Source: Dermacentor variabilis
Taxonomy: Eukaryota; Arthropoda; Arachnida; Ixodida; Ixodidae
Direction of reading: 5' to 3'
NCBI RefSeq assembly: GCF_050947875.1
Contig: NC_134573.1
Location: 66,037,315 to 66,101,314 of the forward strand
Length of the DNA: 64,000 bases
Made by a program: the position numbers and the translations under genes. Numbering within the stretch: position 1 is the first letter of the stretch; each line of letters opens with the position of its first letter. The notes beneath the pieces are model-generated. The model was not told the DNA's origin. It did not search any database and saw only the letters and a program-made list of their open reading frames with translations. Positions 1 to 11,275 of the stretch are shown one piece after another.

Positions 1-517
1 GAGGGGAAATTCCAACTCTCCAATTTTTGGAATAATGACTTAAATAAATAACAACTCGGTTTACAACCTCTGTCTGAGCAGCGTGATCGTGAATGCCTTA
101 AATTGCTGCATAATCTAATTAACACCCCACGCTACTCATTAAAGAACAACTATCTGTCTCCTGATAAATTGAAACCTACTAGGAAGAGCCACAAACTTAG
201 CCTTTCACCATTTCAACCGCGTATTAACCTTTTTAAGTATAGCTTCTTTCCTCATACAATTGAAAAATGGAACTTAATTACTTCCAGGTGAAACTAGGTC
301 ACTGTCTTTAGGGAAATTTTTGCATAAATTAACTTGATTCATGCTGTGTTTTTTATACTGATTGTATCTTTTATTTTGAAGGTATCATGTTTCTTAAGGT
401 GCTGAAGTTGATTTGTGCAGAAGAATATTTTGTTATATGCAGTGTACAAACCCACTCCTGTGATAGCCCAATTGGGCTGCAGTATGTGAAAATAAAAATA
501 AATAAATAAATAAGTGA
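1..517 (+). mobile_element. 3' end of a 5'-truncated LINE
   Basis: The reading frame through about 50-291 resembles the C-terminal end of tick Jockey/CR1-type LINE ORF2 proteins: a basic helix-rich stretch followed by SFFPHTIEKWNLITSR, the 'FFPRTIREWNSLP'-like motif that usually lies just before the stop codon. About 150 bases of 3' UTR follow, then the short palindrome CCCAATTGGGCTGCAG and a simple AAATA/AAATAAAT tail at about 488-512, a typical 3' end for these elements. Everything upstream (endonuclease, RT) lies outside the window or is missing. Only the protein's last ~80 residues are seen. Clade is not assignable from so little. Confidence 0.7.
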
Positions 518-1541
518 TTAATCAGCTGATAGGGAATGAGCAAAAACAGGGCAACAGCTATATTGTCCTACTTCTGCATGCATTTCCCCAAGGCATTGCA
601 CATCACCACCCTTAATTGCTCGACTAATTAAGATTCTTGACACAGCTAGCATACTGTTTCATGAGTCAGTTGAGTGCGAACCTACCTGTTCGTGAATTAT
701 TGAAGGTTCACCTAGGCTTATTAGTTTACAAATTAATTTTAATTCGTTTATTTTTGCATTACGAGTACAGTGCGATACCATGCATGTATTTTGTACACTT
801 ATGTAGTAAGCAGGTGTGAAACCATGAAATATATTCTTGTAGTGCGCTGAGGTTCTAGGTCCTTTCGGCTCCTCTTACCACCGTTACCACTAGCCGTTAC
901 CACCAGTGGTGCGGCCGGTATGTCGATACCGCCGGAGTGCTTTATTGAGCGATATGTGTGAACGTGACACGCGCGGCTTGCCCGTAAATCCGTGCGCGTG
1001 CCGCGTCAACAGAAACACGCAGCTTTTCTTTTTCTGGTGAAAATGGGGCACAACATCGAATAAACGAAGCTTTTCACAACACGTTCACAAACGGACAAAC
1101 ACGAAAGAATCACGTCCAATCTGAGTCATCATTAACATGTCTAATTGACCAACGATTTGGTGGCTGTCCATTGTATTTGTTAGGTTGTTAATTATGCTGT
1201 TTCTCACTGGTCACCCAAGCGAGACTGTACTAGTAATCATGCAAGCCGTTCGCTTTCTTGCATTTCGTGACTTGCTCGTCCGGCTCCTTTTGCCGACGAG
1301 AAGCAGCCTAATACTCGCTCCATCCCCAACAGCAATACTCTACAGAACGAAATATTGTCCCTCTATTTAAACCCCATTCAACCAGGTTCAGTGCTTGCAA
1401 TATTGAGCCACAACATGTAAGGAATATCGTTTAAAGGCCGCAGGCCGGCTGACAATGGACATAAATCGGAGGGGCCAAAGAAACTAGACTAAACCATTGT
1501 TTGCCGTGAGTATTTTCTAAACAGCATGTGCCTTTTATCTT
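518..1541. other. No gene recognised
   Basis: Ordinary AT-rich DNA with a GC-richer island at about 840-1020. Only short, unsupported open frames. No repeat family recognised. Confidence 0.5.
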
Positions 1542-1601
1542 AAATAAATAAATATAAAGAAATCTAGACGGAAATAAATAAATATAAAGAAATCTAGACG
1601 G
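1542..1601. repeat. Exact 30-bp tandem duplication
   Basis: Two adjacent identical 30-base units (1542-1571 and 1572-1601), each made of AAATAAATAAATATAAAG followed by AAATCTAGACGG. It resembles a duplicated A/T simple-repeat retroelement tail but no coding part is attached. Confidence 0.85.
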
Positions 1602-2436
1602 ACATATGTTAGAACTTTGTTTCGTTCCGTCCACATTTAAACTCTTCTAGGTGGCGCCACAACAACTCATCGAAATGCACGCGGCGCGAATTCGAATCCA
1701 CAGCGAGATTTGAGCGCGGGAAGCTGCTGTGTGCCGTTATGCCGGGGTAAGCTAGACAGCTCAAAATTTTCTGTTTGTACTTACGAGGCAGCAGTATTTG
1801 ACAGAAAATAATAATACTTTGATGCTCTTCTCACGCCTGCAAGCGAGGGCGGCGTGATTAACAACACAGCGTAATGCGCAATGGTGAACGTCAACGAACT
1901 CCACCACCAACCTGGGACGAAGCATTTTGGTAAGCTTATATTTTATTTCTTGTTTGCAAAGTTTGTCGTAGGCAAACAATTTTTTTCTTTATTTCTAAAA
2001 GGATGGCATTTGACTTCGCTATCGTGAGTCTCACGTCGTGAACAACGGCTTCTGCGATATCCAGAACGTATTGATGTGCTCAGTGCGCATGCATGATGTA
2101 AGACGATACTACTGATATGGAATAAGCAGAAATGTGTAACCTCTATATCGTACAGGGGGGGAAAGACGCGAAGATAATATGTCAGTTAAATAAAAACGAC
2201 ACGTCTCGTTTTTACTCGTCCTTTTGTTTTAGTTACTGTATATTTTGTTAATGTATCGTCATATGGTTTACCAGCCATGGCCGGACTTGGTGCTCTCGTT
2301 CTCGCGTGCAAATGTCCCGGTTTGCTGAGGGGGCACTGTGAGCAGCGCCAGGCAGGGCGCGATTCCCCCGGTTATTGAGCCCCTGGCCAAAAACTTATTT
2401 CTGGTGTAGGAAAAATTTTCACAGCTCTTTACTATA
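1602..2436. other. No gene recognised
   Basis: Mixed-composition DNA without a recognisable coding region. A GC-rich stretch at about 2270-2390 is not assigned to any family. Confidence 0.5.
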
Positions 2437-2658
2437 CCCACCGTGGTTGCTTTAGTGGCTGTGGTGCTGGGCTGCTAAGCGCGAGGTCGTAAGATCGAAT
2501 CCCGGCCACGGCGGCCGCATTTTGAGGGGGGCGGAATGCGGAAACACCCGTGCACTTTGATTTAGGTGCACGTTAAAGAACCCGAGGTAGCCAAATTATT
2601 TCGGAGTCCCCCCACTATGGCGCGCCTCATAATCAGATTCTAGTTTTGGCAAGCAGAA
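2437..2658 (+). mobile_element. tRNA-derived SINE (tick type), near full length
   Basis: Starts with a tRNA-like head (about 2441-2514): GTTGCTTTAGTGG fits a diverged RNA polymerase III A box and AGATCGAATCC the B box, with acceptor-like CCGTGG/CCACGG ends. The tRNA-unrelated body contains GGTGCACGTTAAAGAACCC and ends near GCGCGCCTCATAATCAGA and TTTTGGCA. The same body occurs at 13262, 14086, 22576, 25837, 38372 and 52728. Mutations in both boxes suggest an old copy. It is a retroposed repeat, not a functional tRNA gene. Confidence 0.88.
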
Positions 2659-3138
2659 CTTCATGATCTATTTTTTTTTACCTCTGCACTATGTGTTTTG
2701 AAATGTTCTCCTTTGTTTAAGCGTGTTGGTACAAGCCTTTACCGTAGTTTTAGCTTTAAGATTTGATCATATTCTCTCGGTGCGTAATGCATTTATATAC
2801 AACAACCGCGGATAGAAGCTGCGACTGTTTGAGATCGTAGCGCCTTTCCTCTAAGTTGTAGTGATTAGATGTCATTGGAAATGTCTAAGTTTGGGAATGC
2901 TTGTTTTCATCCTTCACATTCTAGAATACAAATTTATACTAGGGTAATTAAAACTTGCAAAATGCAGTGTGAAAGTTAATACTAAACTTTATTCATTCAA
3001 AGAAAATAAACTATATTTTCAATGTCCCTTTATAATAGCATCATCGTGCACTGTGGACACTGAACCGGTTCGAAGGCACAAACTGACTGAACGGATTCTT
3101 GTCTTGCTTTAGCATAACTCAGTTTGAGCATGAAAGAA
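2659..3138. other. No gene recognised
   Basis: AT-rich DNA with a T9 run at about 2671-2679. Nothing coding is seen. Confidence 0.5.
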
Positions 3139-3640
3139 AATGTACAGGTGACAGGAGGATGAGCGCTAACTTCCAACTGGTTTTATTCCATGACCCTACT
3201 GCACATTATATGCGCCACTCATAGCACACATGAGAAAAACAATTGAAACAACAACCTTACAAGAAGCATACGGCTGCAGTTCACTGAAAATGTGCCAACC
3301 AACTTAGAAAGTAAAGTTCCTTGTCGGATAAAGATAGGAGGGTGTACTCACGCACATCCTAACGTATTTGGCAATGGCATTAGCCTCAATAATCTCGCGC
3401 ATCAGTTGAGTGCGGCTGCATCCTATGATGACACATTCTTTAGAAAAACTAGTTTGCATCCACAAGTCTTGCAATGCATGGCAAGGGACCTACTTCGTTA
3501 ACTTTTACGAAGGTTGTAACTATGCTTGCCCAAGCAATCATTGCTACCCCATCCCGTCTGTCTAATGTAGATGCCTTGCACGACACGGGAAACTTGTGTA
3601 CCACAACTCAAGTGCAATCAACATGCCCGTCCATGTCTTT
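3139..3640 (-). pseudogene. Penelope-like element relic: GIY-YIG endonuclease end
   Basis: Read on the minus strand with frame changes, this stretch gives a degenerate GIY-YIG endonuclease: IYIRQTGWGSNDCLGKHSYN (family form YIGQTGR...LREH), then AMHCKTCGCKLVFLK (family H-C-x2-C pattern), then MREIIEANAIAKY and CVSTPS (family C-terminal E-A...G-D-x-CVS-x-PS). The order is that of the C-terminal endonuclease of Penelope-like retroelements, which nicks target DNA for insertion. The reverse transcriptase is absent. The element's 3' side contains AGGATGAGCGCTAAC at 3156-3170, related to the ACGAGCGCT end motif of the PLEs at 28.7 and 36.3 kb. At least two frameshifts and in-frame stops make it dead. 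Confidence 0.72.
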
Positions 3641-5477
3641 TTTTCAACCAGCGTGTCAAAACTTGTGTAAAATACTGGCAAACATTTAATGACCAGTACG
3701 TCACTTCACATTTATTCTGCGATACTCTGCTATCTCAACTGCAGGTTGCCAAGAATTAAAAATTACCAGAGGGCTCTACTCGAATGGTGTTCACTGTACC
3801 TTGATGAGTGTTGTTCATGGCAGCCACTGCAAATATTTCTCATTCATTGTGCACGAACATGTTACATTAGCTGAATTTTTAAATTTACCTAATCGATGAG
3901 AAGCGAAAAAGTTTTGTATGATGGTTATAAATGCCCCGTAACAGCATTTAAAACAGCCTAGGATTTGTGAAAACTTTCTTTAATGAGAAAAAGCCCGTGA
4001 AATGACTAAAAGGTGAAAATAAACCGTCCTGACCATGCCAGCGCTTCAGCGCACCAAATATTGCATCAATCTTTACACAAACTTTGCCAAATAGGGGCAC
4101 TGGGAATGAGCAGCTGCAGTTTTTTCTCGACATGTCAGCAGTTTTTGGCGTGCAAGTACAGTCCCTACCCAACGCGAAGTAGCGCGATCTTGGTAACCGT
4201 TCACTTTGCGAACCTTTACAAGACTGTGCCCCAGGTTTGCACATTCGTAATATATGCAGTACGCTGATGACAATGTTTCCATCTGAGACCGCTTATATTA
4301 CTGATGCGGGGCGCATTGTCACGTGAATTTTTAAAGAAAAATTTGCATGTTTTGTATTTTTTTTGTCGGAAAAAAAAAAGACCACACATGACCTAGGTCA
4401 TTGTAACACTGTTATCGGTCATTTCTCGGGGTATTCCACAACCTTTGCATTGACACTGTGTTGGATAAGTAAGGAAATAAACATTCATTACAATTACATA
4501 TTAACTGCTTGTTTACAATGAAAAAAAAAAAAGCTTCAGTAGCACTAACGTAAGCCTATCAAAATAGAGTGGGCGATGTTCACGGAAAGCACTCATTTAT
4601 TTTTTTCTTGGCCACAGTTAGTTGTCACATCCAGTATGTAATTTAATGGTGGATTCCGAGAAACCTGTACAGGTTTCCTTCGTAGCTTCATGCTAAAGTA
4701 GGGTGCGTGAAAATTTTTCCTGTCATGAATTTTACTTGCCTTGCAGGCTTCCGCAGAACTGATCTGCCATAACCAAATAGTGCTCTGTAAAGTAAACTAA
4801 GGGGCACCTTTTCTTCATATGCCTGTATTTCACTCACTGACCTTTACCAAGCTACTCATGTAAACATGTATTTACTGCTCCAAAACGGGCTATTCATGCT
4901 CCAGTGTGTCAAATTTGCTGCTCTCAGAGCTGCTCCAAAACTTCTTTGACTGCTTCCATCCCTGTATGAGTGGCCCATATAATGTTTAACGAAATTATGA
5001 CTGGCATCCCAGAAACTTCAACATGTTAGCATCCGTCTGCCAAAGTGCCTGCATCTCAACATTTTGGTTAGAACTGATCACTTTATTTGCTGCAGGACTG
5101 AAGCTGCCTTGATATCTACAATACATTGGATACTACGTGCAGAATAATGAATGGCTACCTGAACGCTGCTTGAAGCGGCAAGCTCTACAGCATCACTTAT
5201 GCTCCTTTCCATGGGTTGGCAAGAGGAACCGTGGCACGCAGCTCTAAGGCACCTGTGCTCTTCACTACCTTCGCAGGAGATGCATTGGTATGCTGTACAT
5301 ATATTTGACTGTGTGTTCCAGCTGCATCTCTTGCACTGTCATTTGATGTGCAGGCAGAGGAATTGCCTATTGGGCGCACGTGTTGGTTAAAGATACAAAA
5401 AGGAAGTTGGTTCTTTGAACACTGATGACCCTGTCCTCCACTTATTTCTTTTCATTTTCTTGTTACCTTATTTTTGC
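3641..5477. other. No gene recognised
   Basis: AT-rich DNA. Overlapping open frames at 3948-4282 contain scattered Cys/His but match no family I can name. Two A-rich runs (4369-4378, 4520-4532) do not sit at the end of a recognisable retroelement. Confidence 0.45.
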
Positions 5478-5880
5478 TGGTGATATAAAGGTCGCAGGCA
5501 ATTAAACCAAGAAAAGCATTGGTGTAATTAGCTGTGGTTTAAATTGAAATGTAGAATATATTGAAAAAAAGTAATGAAAGCAGACGGAAAGACCTTGTCT
5601 CTGGTGGTGACTGAACCCAGAACCTTTGCAGTACACACGCGATGTGCTGCCAATTGTGCTAACTTGGGTATTTATGTGTGGTATACGTGGCCCTGGGAGT
5701 GTTAGCCAGCGCCATTTAGAGCCGTGGTGGGCAGATGTGGAACATCCTTTTTTGCATGATAGTGTCGTGTAACACCTGAACTGAAGCGAGCAGGCATGTG
5801 GCTAATAAACCCATGCATGCTACCTTAAGGCATCAAGGCTATGAGGTTTCAGACCCTCGCAAGAATGAATGAGAAGGAAA
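5478..5880 (-). mobile_element. Ruka-like composite SINE, diverged
   Basis: On the minus strand this has a tRNA-like region (about 5595-5680) with TTAGCACAATTGG as A box and GGTTCTGGGTTCAG as a weakened B box. It is preceded by the Ruka upstream block, whose plus-strand CCTGGGAGTGTTAGCCAGCG also occurs near 15523, and followed by a 3' tail with GCTGTGGTT...GAAATG also found at 8060-8090. A and B boxes are the internal RNA polymerase III promoter. The tail differs from the Ruka copies at 10.6 and 15.3 kb, so this may be a distinct subfamily. Confidence 0.6.
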
Positions 5881-6061
5881 ACGGGTTTCATTTTTTTAAT
5901 CATGACCATATAAAGCCAGCAGGCTTTTCTTTGATAAAGGTGATTATTCTGCCATTTCACAGGAATTATTTGCTCATTTGTCTGTTTTTGATTATCTTTG
6001 TGAGAATTCTGATGTTGTACAAATGTAGTCTCTTTTTAAAACAAAATTTACAGAACTGACG

Positions 6062-8030
6062 GAAAAGTATATAACGAGTGTCCATTCAGTTGGGCTGAAA
6101 AACTAAGAAACCATGGGTGAAGCCTAGTATTCTGAGGTTAATAAGGAAAAGAAGAGTATATAACGCATTCAAAAGAACCCAAAGCAGTTATCAGTTTAAG
6201 AAGCAGGTCGAAGTAATTCATGAATATAAAACTAAAGTTCACATTGGAAAGGGTCAGTATTCAATCGACTTAATGATAATATGAAAACAAATCCAAAGCT
6301 TTTTTGGAAATACGTAAAAGAATGCGGATCTGACTCAACGGGAGTAAATGAACTTGTTCACCATAATAAGGTCCTATCCGATGATACAGCTAAGGCAGCT
6401 TGCTATAATGATTTTTTCATTCTGCATTGCTTGCCCAAAAGAACCTTTGGAAAATTTCATGTGAGAGCTGAGCCATTAATGAAACCTGTCGAATTCAGTG
6501 TTGGTGGTATCGAATCATTGTTACAAAGTATAGATGAAACTAATTCCCCTGGCCCAGACGGTATTTCTCCCCGCATATTGAAGTGCTGTGCCTGGCCAAT
6601 CGCATCCTACCTCTACCTAATCTACACTAAATCTCTTTCTACTGGAGTGCTGCCGGATGATTGGAAAATGGCACATGTAGTTACGGTTCATAAGGGTGGT
6701 CCAAAAAATATGTAAACAATTATAGGCCTATCTCTTTAACATCCATTTCCTGTAAAATATTAGAGCATATTTTATACAAAGAAATAATGAAACATTTATT
6801 ACAACATAGATTATTAATTGATAATCAACATGGTTTTCGCAAGGGACTGTCCTGTACAATACAGCTAATTGAATTCTATCATGACTCAGTGGCTCAGGTG
6901 GATGAGAACGGGCAAACAGATTGTGTCGTCTTAGATTTTCGAAAGGCGATTGACATGGTTTGTCACTCATTGCTCCTTCAAAAACTTAATGAGGCAAATG
7001 TTAAGAAGTGTGTAGCTGGATTGCCAATTACTTGTCGCAGCATCGGCAATGCGTAATACTAAACGGTGCTACTTCTCCTTGGGTCGAGGTCACATCAGGA
7101 GTTCCTCAAGGGTCTTTTTTAGGGCCGCTATTGTTCTTGGTTTATATTAACGATATTCCTGCCAGGATATCTTCGCGTTTACGCTTGTTTGCCGATGACT
7201 GCGTAGTGTATAGGAAAATAGAAAAATGAACAGGACTCCATTGATATGCAGGTTGATCTTACTAGCATTGTCTCGTGGTGTCTGAGAAGTGGAAAATCCA
7301 ACTAAATACAAAAAAAATGAGTGCATCTGTTTTTCACGAAAAAAAAGAAAATTATATAAACGCGTTAGTTTTTGAACACTGATATTATTGACCAGCAATA
7401 TATGTATAAATATTTGGGTGTGATCTTTTCAAGTGATTGTTCTTGGAATGCACATGTGAGTAATGTAGTTGCAAATGCTGCTAGAGCGCTAAATTTTATT
7501 CAGCGAAATTTGAAATCTTTATTTTTTGCCCTAAAGAATACTGCTTATATTTCATTTGTCCGATCTTGGAGTATGCGTGTGGTGTTTGGGACCCTCGTCA
7601 GAAAACCTTGATCGACCAAATCAAGAGAATACAAAAAAGAGCGGGAAAGTTCGTTTATGGGCGATACAAGCGAGAGGAGAGCTGCACTGCAATGAAAAGT
7701 GAGCTCGGATGGGAAGCGCTCTCGTCTTGCCGATGAAAACTGTGACTAAAATTGCTATTTAGCATATATAATAACAAAACCTGAATTAATAGACACTTAT
7801 TTTAAACCACTGCACCATGTATCTAAAGAACAGATCATGACTTTAAAATTCGAGAGTACCGAACTAGAACGAACCTTTATGCTATCATTTTTTGCCCAAA
7901 CTGCAACAGAGTGGAATCGATTATCTTGTGACCAGGTGTGCTGTGCGAATGAAGATGTTTTTTTCGAAGTTGTAACCACCCTGCTTGCACGCCCCCGGGC
8001 AATGTGGGGTATCTCTGAATAAAGAATAAA
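6062..8030 (+). pseudogene. LINE ORF2 pseudogene: reverse transcriptase to C-terminus
   Basis: Pieces in all three frames assemble, in order, into a non-LTR retrotransposon RT. A PW.KPSILRL-type linker lies near 6115-6200, then NSPGPDGISPRILK (about 6541), NYRPISLTSISCKILEH (6718), GFRKGLSC, VVLDFRKAID (LDF.KAFD motif), SGVPQGSFLGPLLFLVYIND (7096) and LRLFADD (about 7183), the catalytic F-A-D-D. Thumb and C-terminal regions follow (YKYLGVIFSS; LEYACGVWDP-like; SFFAQTATEWNRL near 7888). The stop is at about 8020, followed by AATAAAG. The N-terminal endonuclease is missing, so it is 5'-truncated. Stops and frameshifts (6715, 7056, 7229, 7611) make it non-functional. The family belongs to the Jockey/CR1-like group; clade not resolved. 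Confidence 0.88.
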
Positions 8031-8110
8031 GGCACTGAAGCCAAGAAAAGCATAGGGGTAACTAGCTGTGGTTGAAACTGAAATGTTGAATTGGCTCTGC
8101 AGCCATCTAT
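8031..8110 (-). mobile_element. Ruka-like SINE tail fragment
   Basis: AAGCCAAGAAAAGCATAGG and TAGCTGTGGTTGAAACTG match the tail block of the SINE at 5490-5545. Only the 3' tail is present and it abuts the LINE end, so one probably inserted into or next to the other. Confidence 0.5.
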
Positions 8111-8677
8111 CAAATTTCACCGCAATGCATTATCGTAACTCAATGGGCAGCACGTTTAAAAATTATAATTCAAAAGACTGCCGGAATTTCAACAAATGAT
8201 CAGTTAGCAAGAATGAGAGTGCACGCCTTTCTAATATTCTGCGTATTTATGGCTCTTATTCATAACTTTTCTGCTGTGTTATATCAGTGTTTTAATTCGG
8301 ACCGAAACTGTGCTATAATGTAGCAAAGAGGTTACGGTCTAGTGGCATAAATGTGCATGTTAATGAGAGGGCAAATTGTCTTGACATTGTTAACTGAGAG
8401 TTGTTTAAACTTGAGCAGCCTTCCGAAGTATACTTCTTTTGAAGTTGCTGCTCATTGAGTTACACTGGTACACTGTGTCGTTTGAGCTACTGCAACGAGA
8501 TGGCGCTTCGTACGCGGTCATGTAAGATGCAGAACAATTCCTCGGGGAGAGTGGACCAGACCGTGTAAGCCGAGCCGGCATGTAGCCGTACGTGTTTTGC
8601 ATATGCAACCTAGTAAACAGTCCCCAGTTAACACCTATGTTTTGTTAATCATGTATGCTCGTCATCCGGCCACGACA
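8111..8677 (+). other. Possible 5' LTR or leader of the downstream Gypsy element
   Basis: This segment lies immediately upstream of a Gypsy gag. It ends in ...CGACA at 8677, directly followed by TGGAGGCAGCGGTGGGAT, where a tRNA primer-binding site would begin with TGG. No second copy is present to delimit the LTR because the 3' part of the element is missing. LTR status is inference only; the start is unknown. Confidence 0.3.
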
Positions 8678-10640
8678 TGGAGGCAGCGGTGGGATACTCG
8701 ACAACGCTGTGAGAAATGCACCACGCAAGTAACGCAGTGCGGTGAATACGAAACTTTGCTACCCATGGCTTCGCCTACAGTTTCCACCAGCCCAGCACGC
8801 AGCTCCGCTCAACTCGTTTGTCGTCAAACTGCCGGAAAAACTTGATTTTTGGCGACCCGAGGAGTGGAAACAGTGGTTCACGAGATGGGAGTGCTATAGA
8901 GCCATCACCAGACTAAAGAAGCAATACAACGAGACGCAGGTGAACACGCTCATTTATGCCATGGGTCGTGAAGCCGAAGACGTCCTAGCCTTGTTCAGGC
9001 TCTGTTATGCTGAGAAACTCGACTACAACACAGTAATGCAAGTGTTCATAAAAAATTTCCTGCCACGGATGAACGTGTTATACGAGTGTGCAAAGTTCAA
9101 CAGCCGGAAGCAAGACGCGCACGAAACAGCCGATATGTTCATCACTGAAGTCTTCAGACTAGCTGAAGCCTCTGAGTACAGTGCCCTGAAAGAGGAACTG
9201 ATCTGTGATAGACTCGTGGTCGGTCCCACAGACACGCAGGTAAGTGAGTAGCTGCAACTTAACGCCGAGCTTACTCTGGAAGCCGCTGTCAATGCTGATC
9301 ACAACATGGTGACAAACAGCAGCAAAAGGACCTACGGCCACAGCTACAGTAACTTGAAGCTGTCAACACCATGTGCAGCTTCTCAAAGAGCAAAGGAAAG
9401 TCAAATAATTATCAAAAAAAAACAGCGTGACCACACTGCACAGACATGCAAGTGGTATGGTTCAACAGAACACCTATGGTTAACCATCACACACTATGTG
9501 CCCAGTGAACGGCAAAACATGCAGTGCCTGCAGTAAAAAGGAACACTGCTGCCGTATGCTTTTCTGCTTGCAAAAAGCAGAACAAAAAGCACATACCAAG
9601 CTGTTTTGGAAGAGGTTTACTTGGACCAACAGGATCCAACTGACCAACAGGATCCTGGGCCATGGAAAATCAATGTGATGGTCAATGACTTGCCAATGCA
9701 GTTCAAGGTAGACACTGGTGCAAATGTAACTGCCATGCCAACAAGTCTCTGCGACGAACAAGTCATGGGCAACCTGAAGCAAGCAAATGAACAGCTGCTC
9801 GCACCCGGCAGGACCAAAATAGCAACGGTTAGACTCTTCACTGTGACCCTGTGCTGAAATGGCTGGTTGTGTCAAGAAGAACTTTATGTAATAGACTAGC
9901 TGCATGACGCACTTTTTGACCTCCCACAATCAAGTCCTTCAATGTCCTCCAAGTCTCCTAGAAGTAGCAGAGTCAGCAGGCAAGGTCAGTGACTCAGCCA
10001 ACATTTTATGCCGCTACCTCTACCTGGCTACAGACCTGGGCCTTCTCAAGACCGCTTACAAAATATCGCTACTCCTTGATGCCAAGCAGTGTGCTATTAT
10101 GTACTCGAGGCGAGTACCTCTGCCCGTGTTGCCGAGTGTCCAATGTGAGTTGGAGAGAATGGAGAGCCTGGGTGTCATCATAAAGGTCGAAGAGACCACA
10201 GAGTGGCGTGCACCTATGGTAGTTGCGAAAAATAAAGGAGGCGAGCTGCAAATCTGCAGTGACTTTGGAAGGTTGAAATAGAACATTCTGTGTGAATGAG
10301 TCTTAGTGCCCACCAGAGCTGCCTGGTTTAGCAAACTTGATCCAAGGGCCGGTTATTGGTTACTGGTTACCTCTGTCCTAGAGGTACACTTTCCTGATGC
10401 CAATTGGCCATTTAAGTTCCTCCGATTGCCCTTCGGAATTTCCACAGCAACTGAATATTTCTACAGGGAAATGCTAAGACCGCTAGAAGGCCTGGATGGC
10501 CAAGCATGTCTGCAAGACTACATAATAGTGTTTGGCCGCATGAAGGCAGAACATGATGCATGACTGCACAAAGTACTTCAGCACCTGCAAGAAGCTGGCA
10601 TCACCCTAAACGCAGGAGAGTGTGTACTACACCAGCAGTA
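8678..10640 (+). pseudogene. Ty3/Gypsy retrotransposon, degenerate gag-protease-RT
   Basis: Gag: the frame at 8742-9251 has a retrotransposon gag core (FWRPEEWKQWFTRWECYRA ... LIYAMGREAEDVL ... FLPRMNVLYECAKFNSR). A CCHC-like knuckle follows near 9510-9560 (CSACSKKEH...C). Protease: FKVDTGANVTAMP at about 9703-9741, with the catalytic DTGA. RT: from about 10081, EL.RMESLGVIIKVEETTEW, WFSKLDPRAGYW, FKFLRLPFGISTATEYF, then CLQDYIIVFG at about 10507. The family reads L-M-D-D there, so the second catalytic Asp has become Tyr. Multiple stops and frame changes occur. RNase H and integrase are absent because the sequence stops where a Ruka SINE begins at 10647. This is a dead genomic copy. Confidence 0.88.
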
Positions 10641-10646
10641 AAAAAA

Positions 10647-11104
10647 ATCAGGCCCCTTCGTTAACCCCCTTGTTCATTACATAATGAGGGTCTCGAATCT
10701 GGCAACATTGGTGCCTTCAGGTAGCATGTGTGGGTTTATTGACCAGTTGCCTTCACCCAAAAAGATCACATACTCTTGATGCCTGCGGCAGAAAGAATGC
10801 TCTACATCCCCCGCCAAGGTTTGTGAGTGGTGGCACTGGCTAACAATCCCAGGCTTAGTTCTAGTAGTAACATAAACACCCCAGAAAATGGATGGGAAGA
10901 TGGTGCCATGGTAGCTCAATCGGTAGAGCATCACACGCGTAATATCAAGATGTGGAATCGTTCCCGAATTGCAGGAAGTTGTTTCTTCATCCACTTTCAA
11001 TTCCATTAATTTATAATTTCTTTATTTGAATTAGTAAGTACAATTTCCCCTGTGTTGTCCTTGGTATCTTTGTTTGTTGGCGTCTTATGATATGATTAAT
11101 AAAA
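10647..11104 (+). mobile_element. Ruka SINE, full unit
   Basis: A composite unit. The 5' block starts ATCAGGCCCCTTCGTTAACC and includes TGACCAGTTGCCTTCACCC. A tRNA-like region follows at about 10903-10975 (GGTAGCTCAATCGGTAGAGC gives the A box; the B box is mutated near 10955). The 3' block is TTTCATCCACTTTC ... CCTGTGTTGTCCTTGGTATC ... GTTGGCGTCTTATGATATG. The tRNA-like promoter sits in the middle, so the 5' block is upstream of it; this is typical when Ruka units occur in tandem. It interrupts the Gypsy RT ending at 10640. Confidence 0.85.
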
Positions 11105-11275
11105 ATCGGGCCCCTCGGTTAACCTGCTTTCTTCTCGTTCATTACATAACAAGGGTCTCGAATCCGGCAACATTGATACCTTCAGTTGGCATGTGGGGCT
11201 TTACTGACCAGTTGCCTTCACCAAAAAAGATCACGTACTTGTGACGCCTGCAGCAGAAAGGATGTTCCACATCCA
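11105..11275 (+). mobile_element. Ruka SINE, second tandem unit, truncated
   Basis: Directly continues the previous unit with ATCGGGCCCCTCGGTTAACC and the same CCGGCAACATTGATACC and GACCAGTTGCCTTCACC landmarks. It breaks off at about 11275, before the tRNA-like region. The junction CTTATGATATGATTAATAAA joins tail to head without a gap, so the two units form a tandem dimer. Confidence 0.82.

Noticed and set aside
3948..4282. Cys/His-containing minus-strand frames as a Gag knuckle
   Set aside because: Cys and His spacing does not fit CCHC, and no flanking gag or pol sequence is present.
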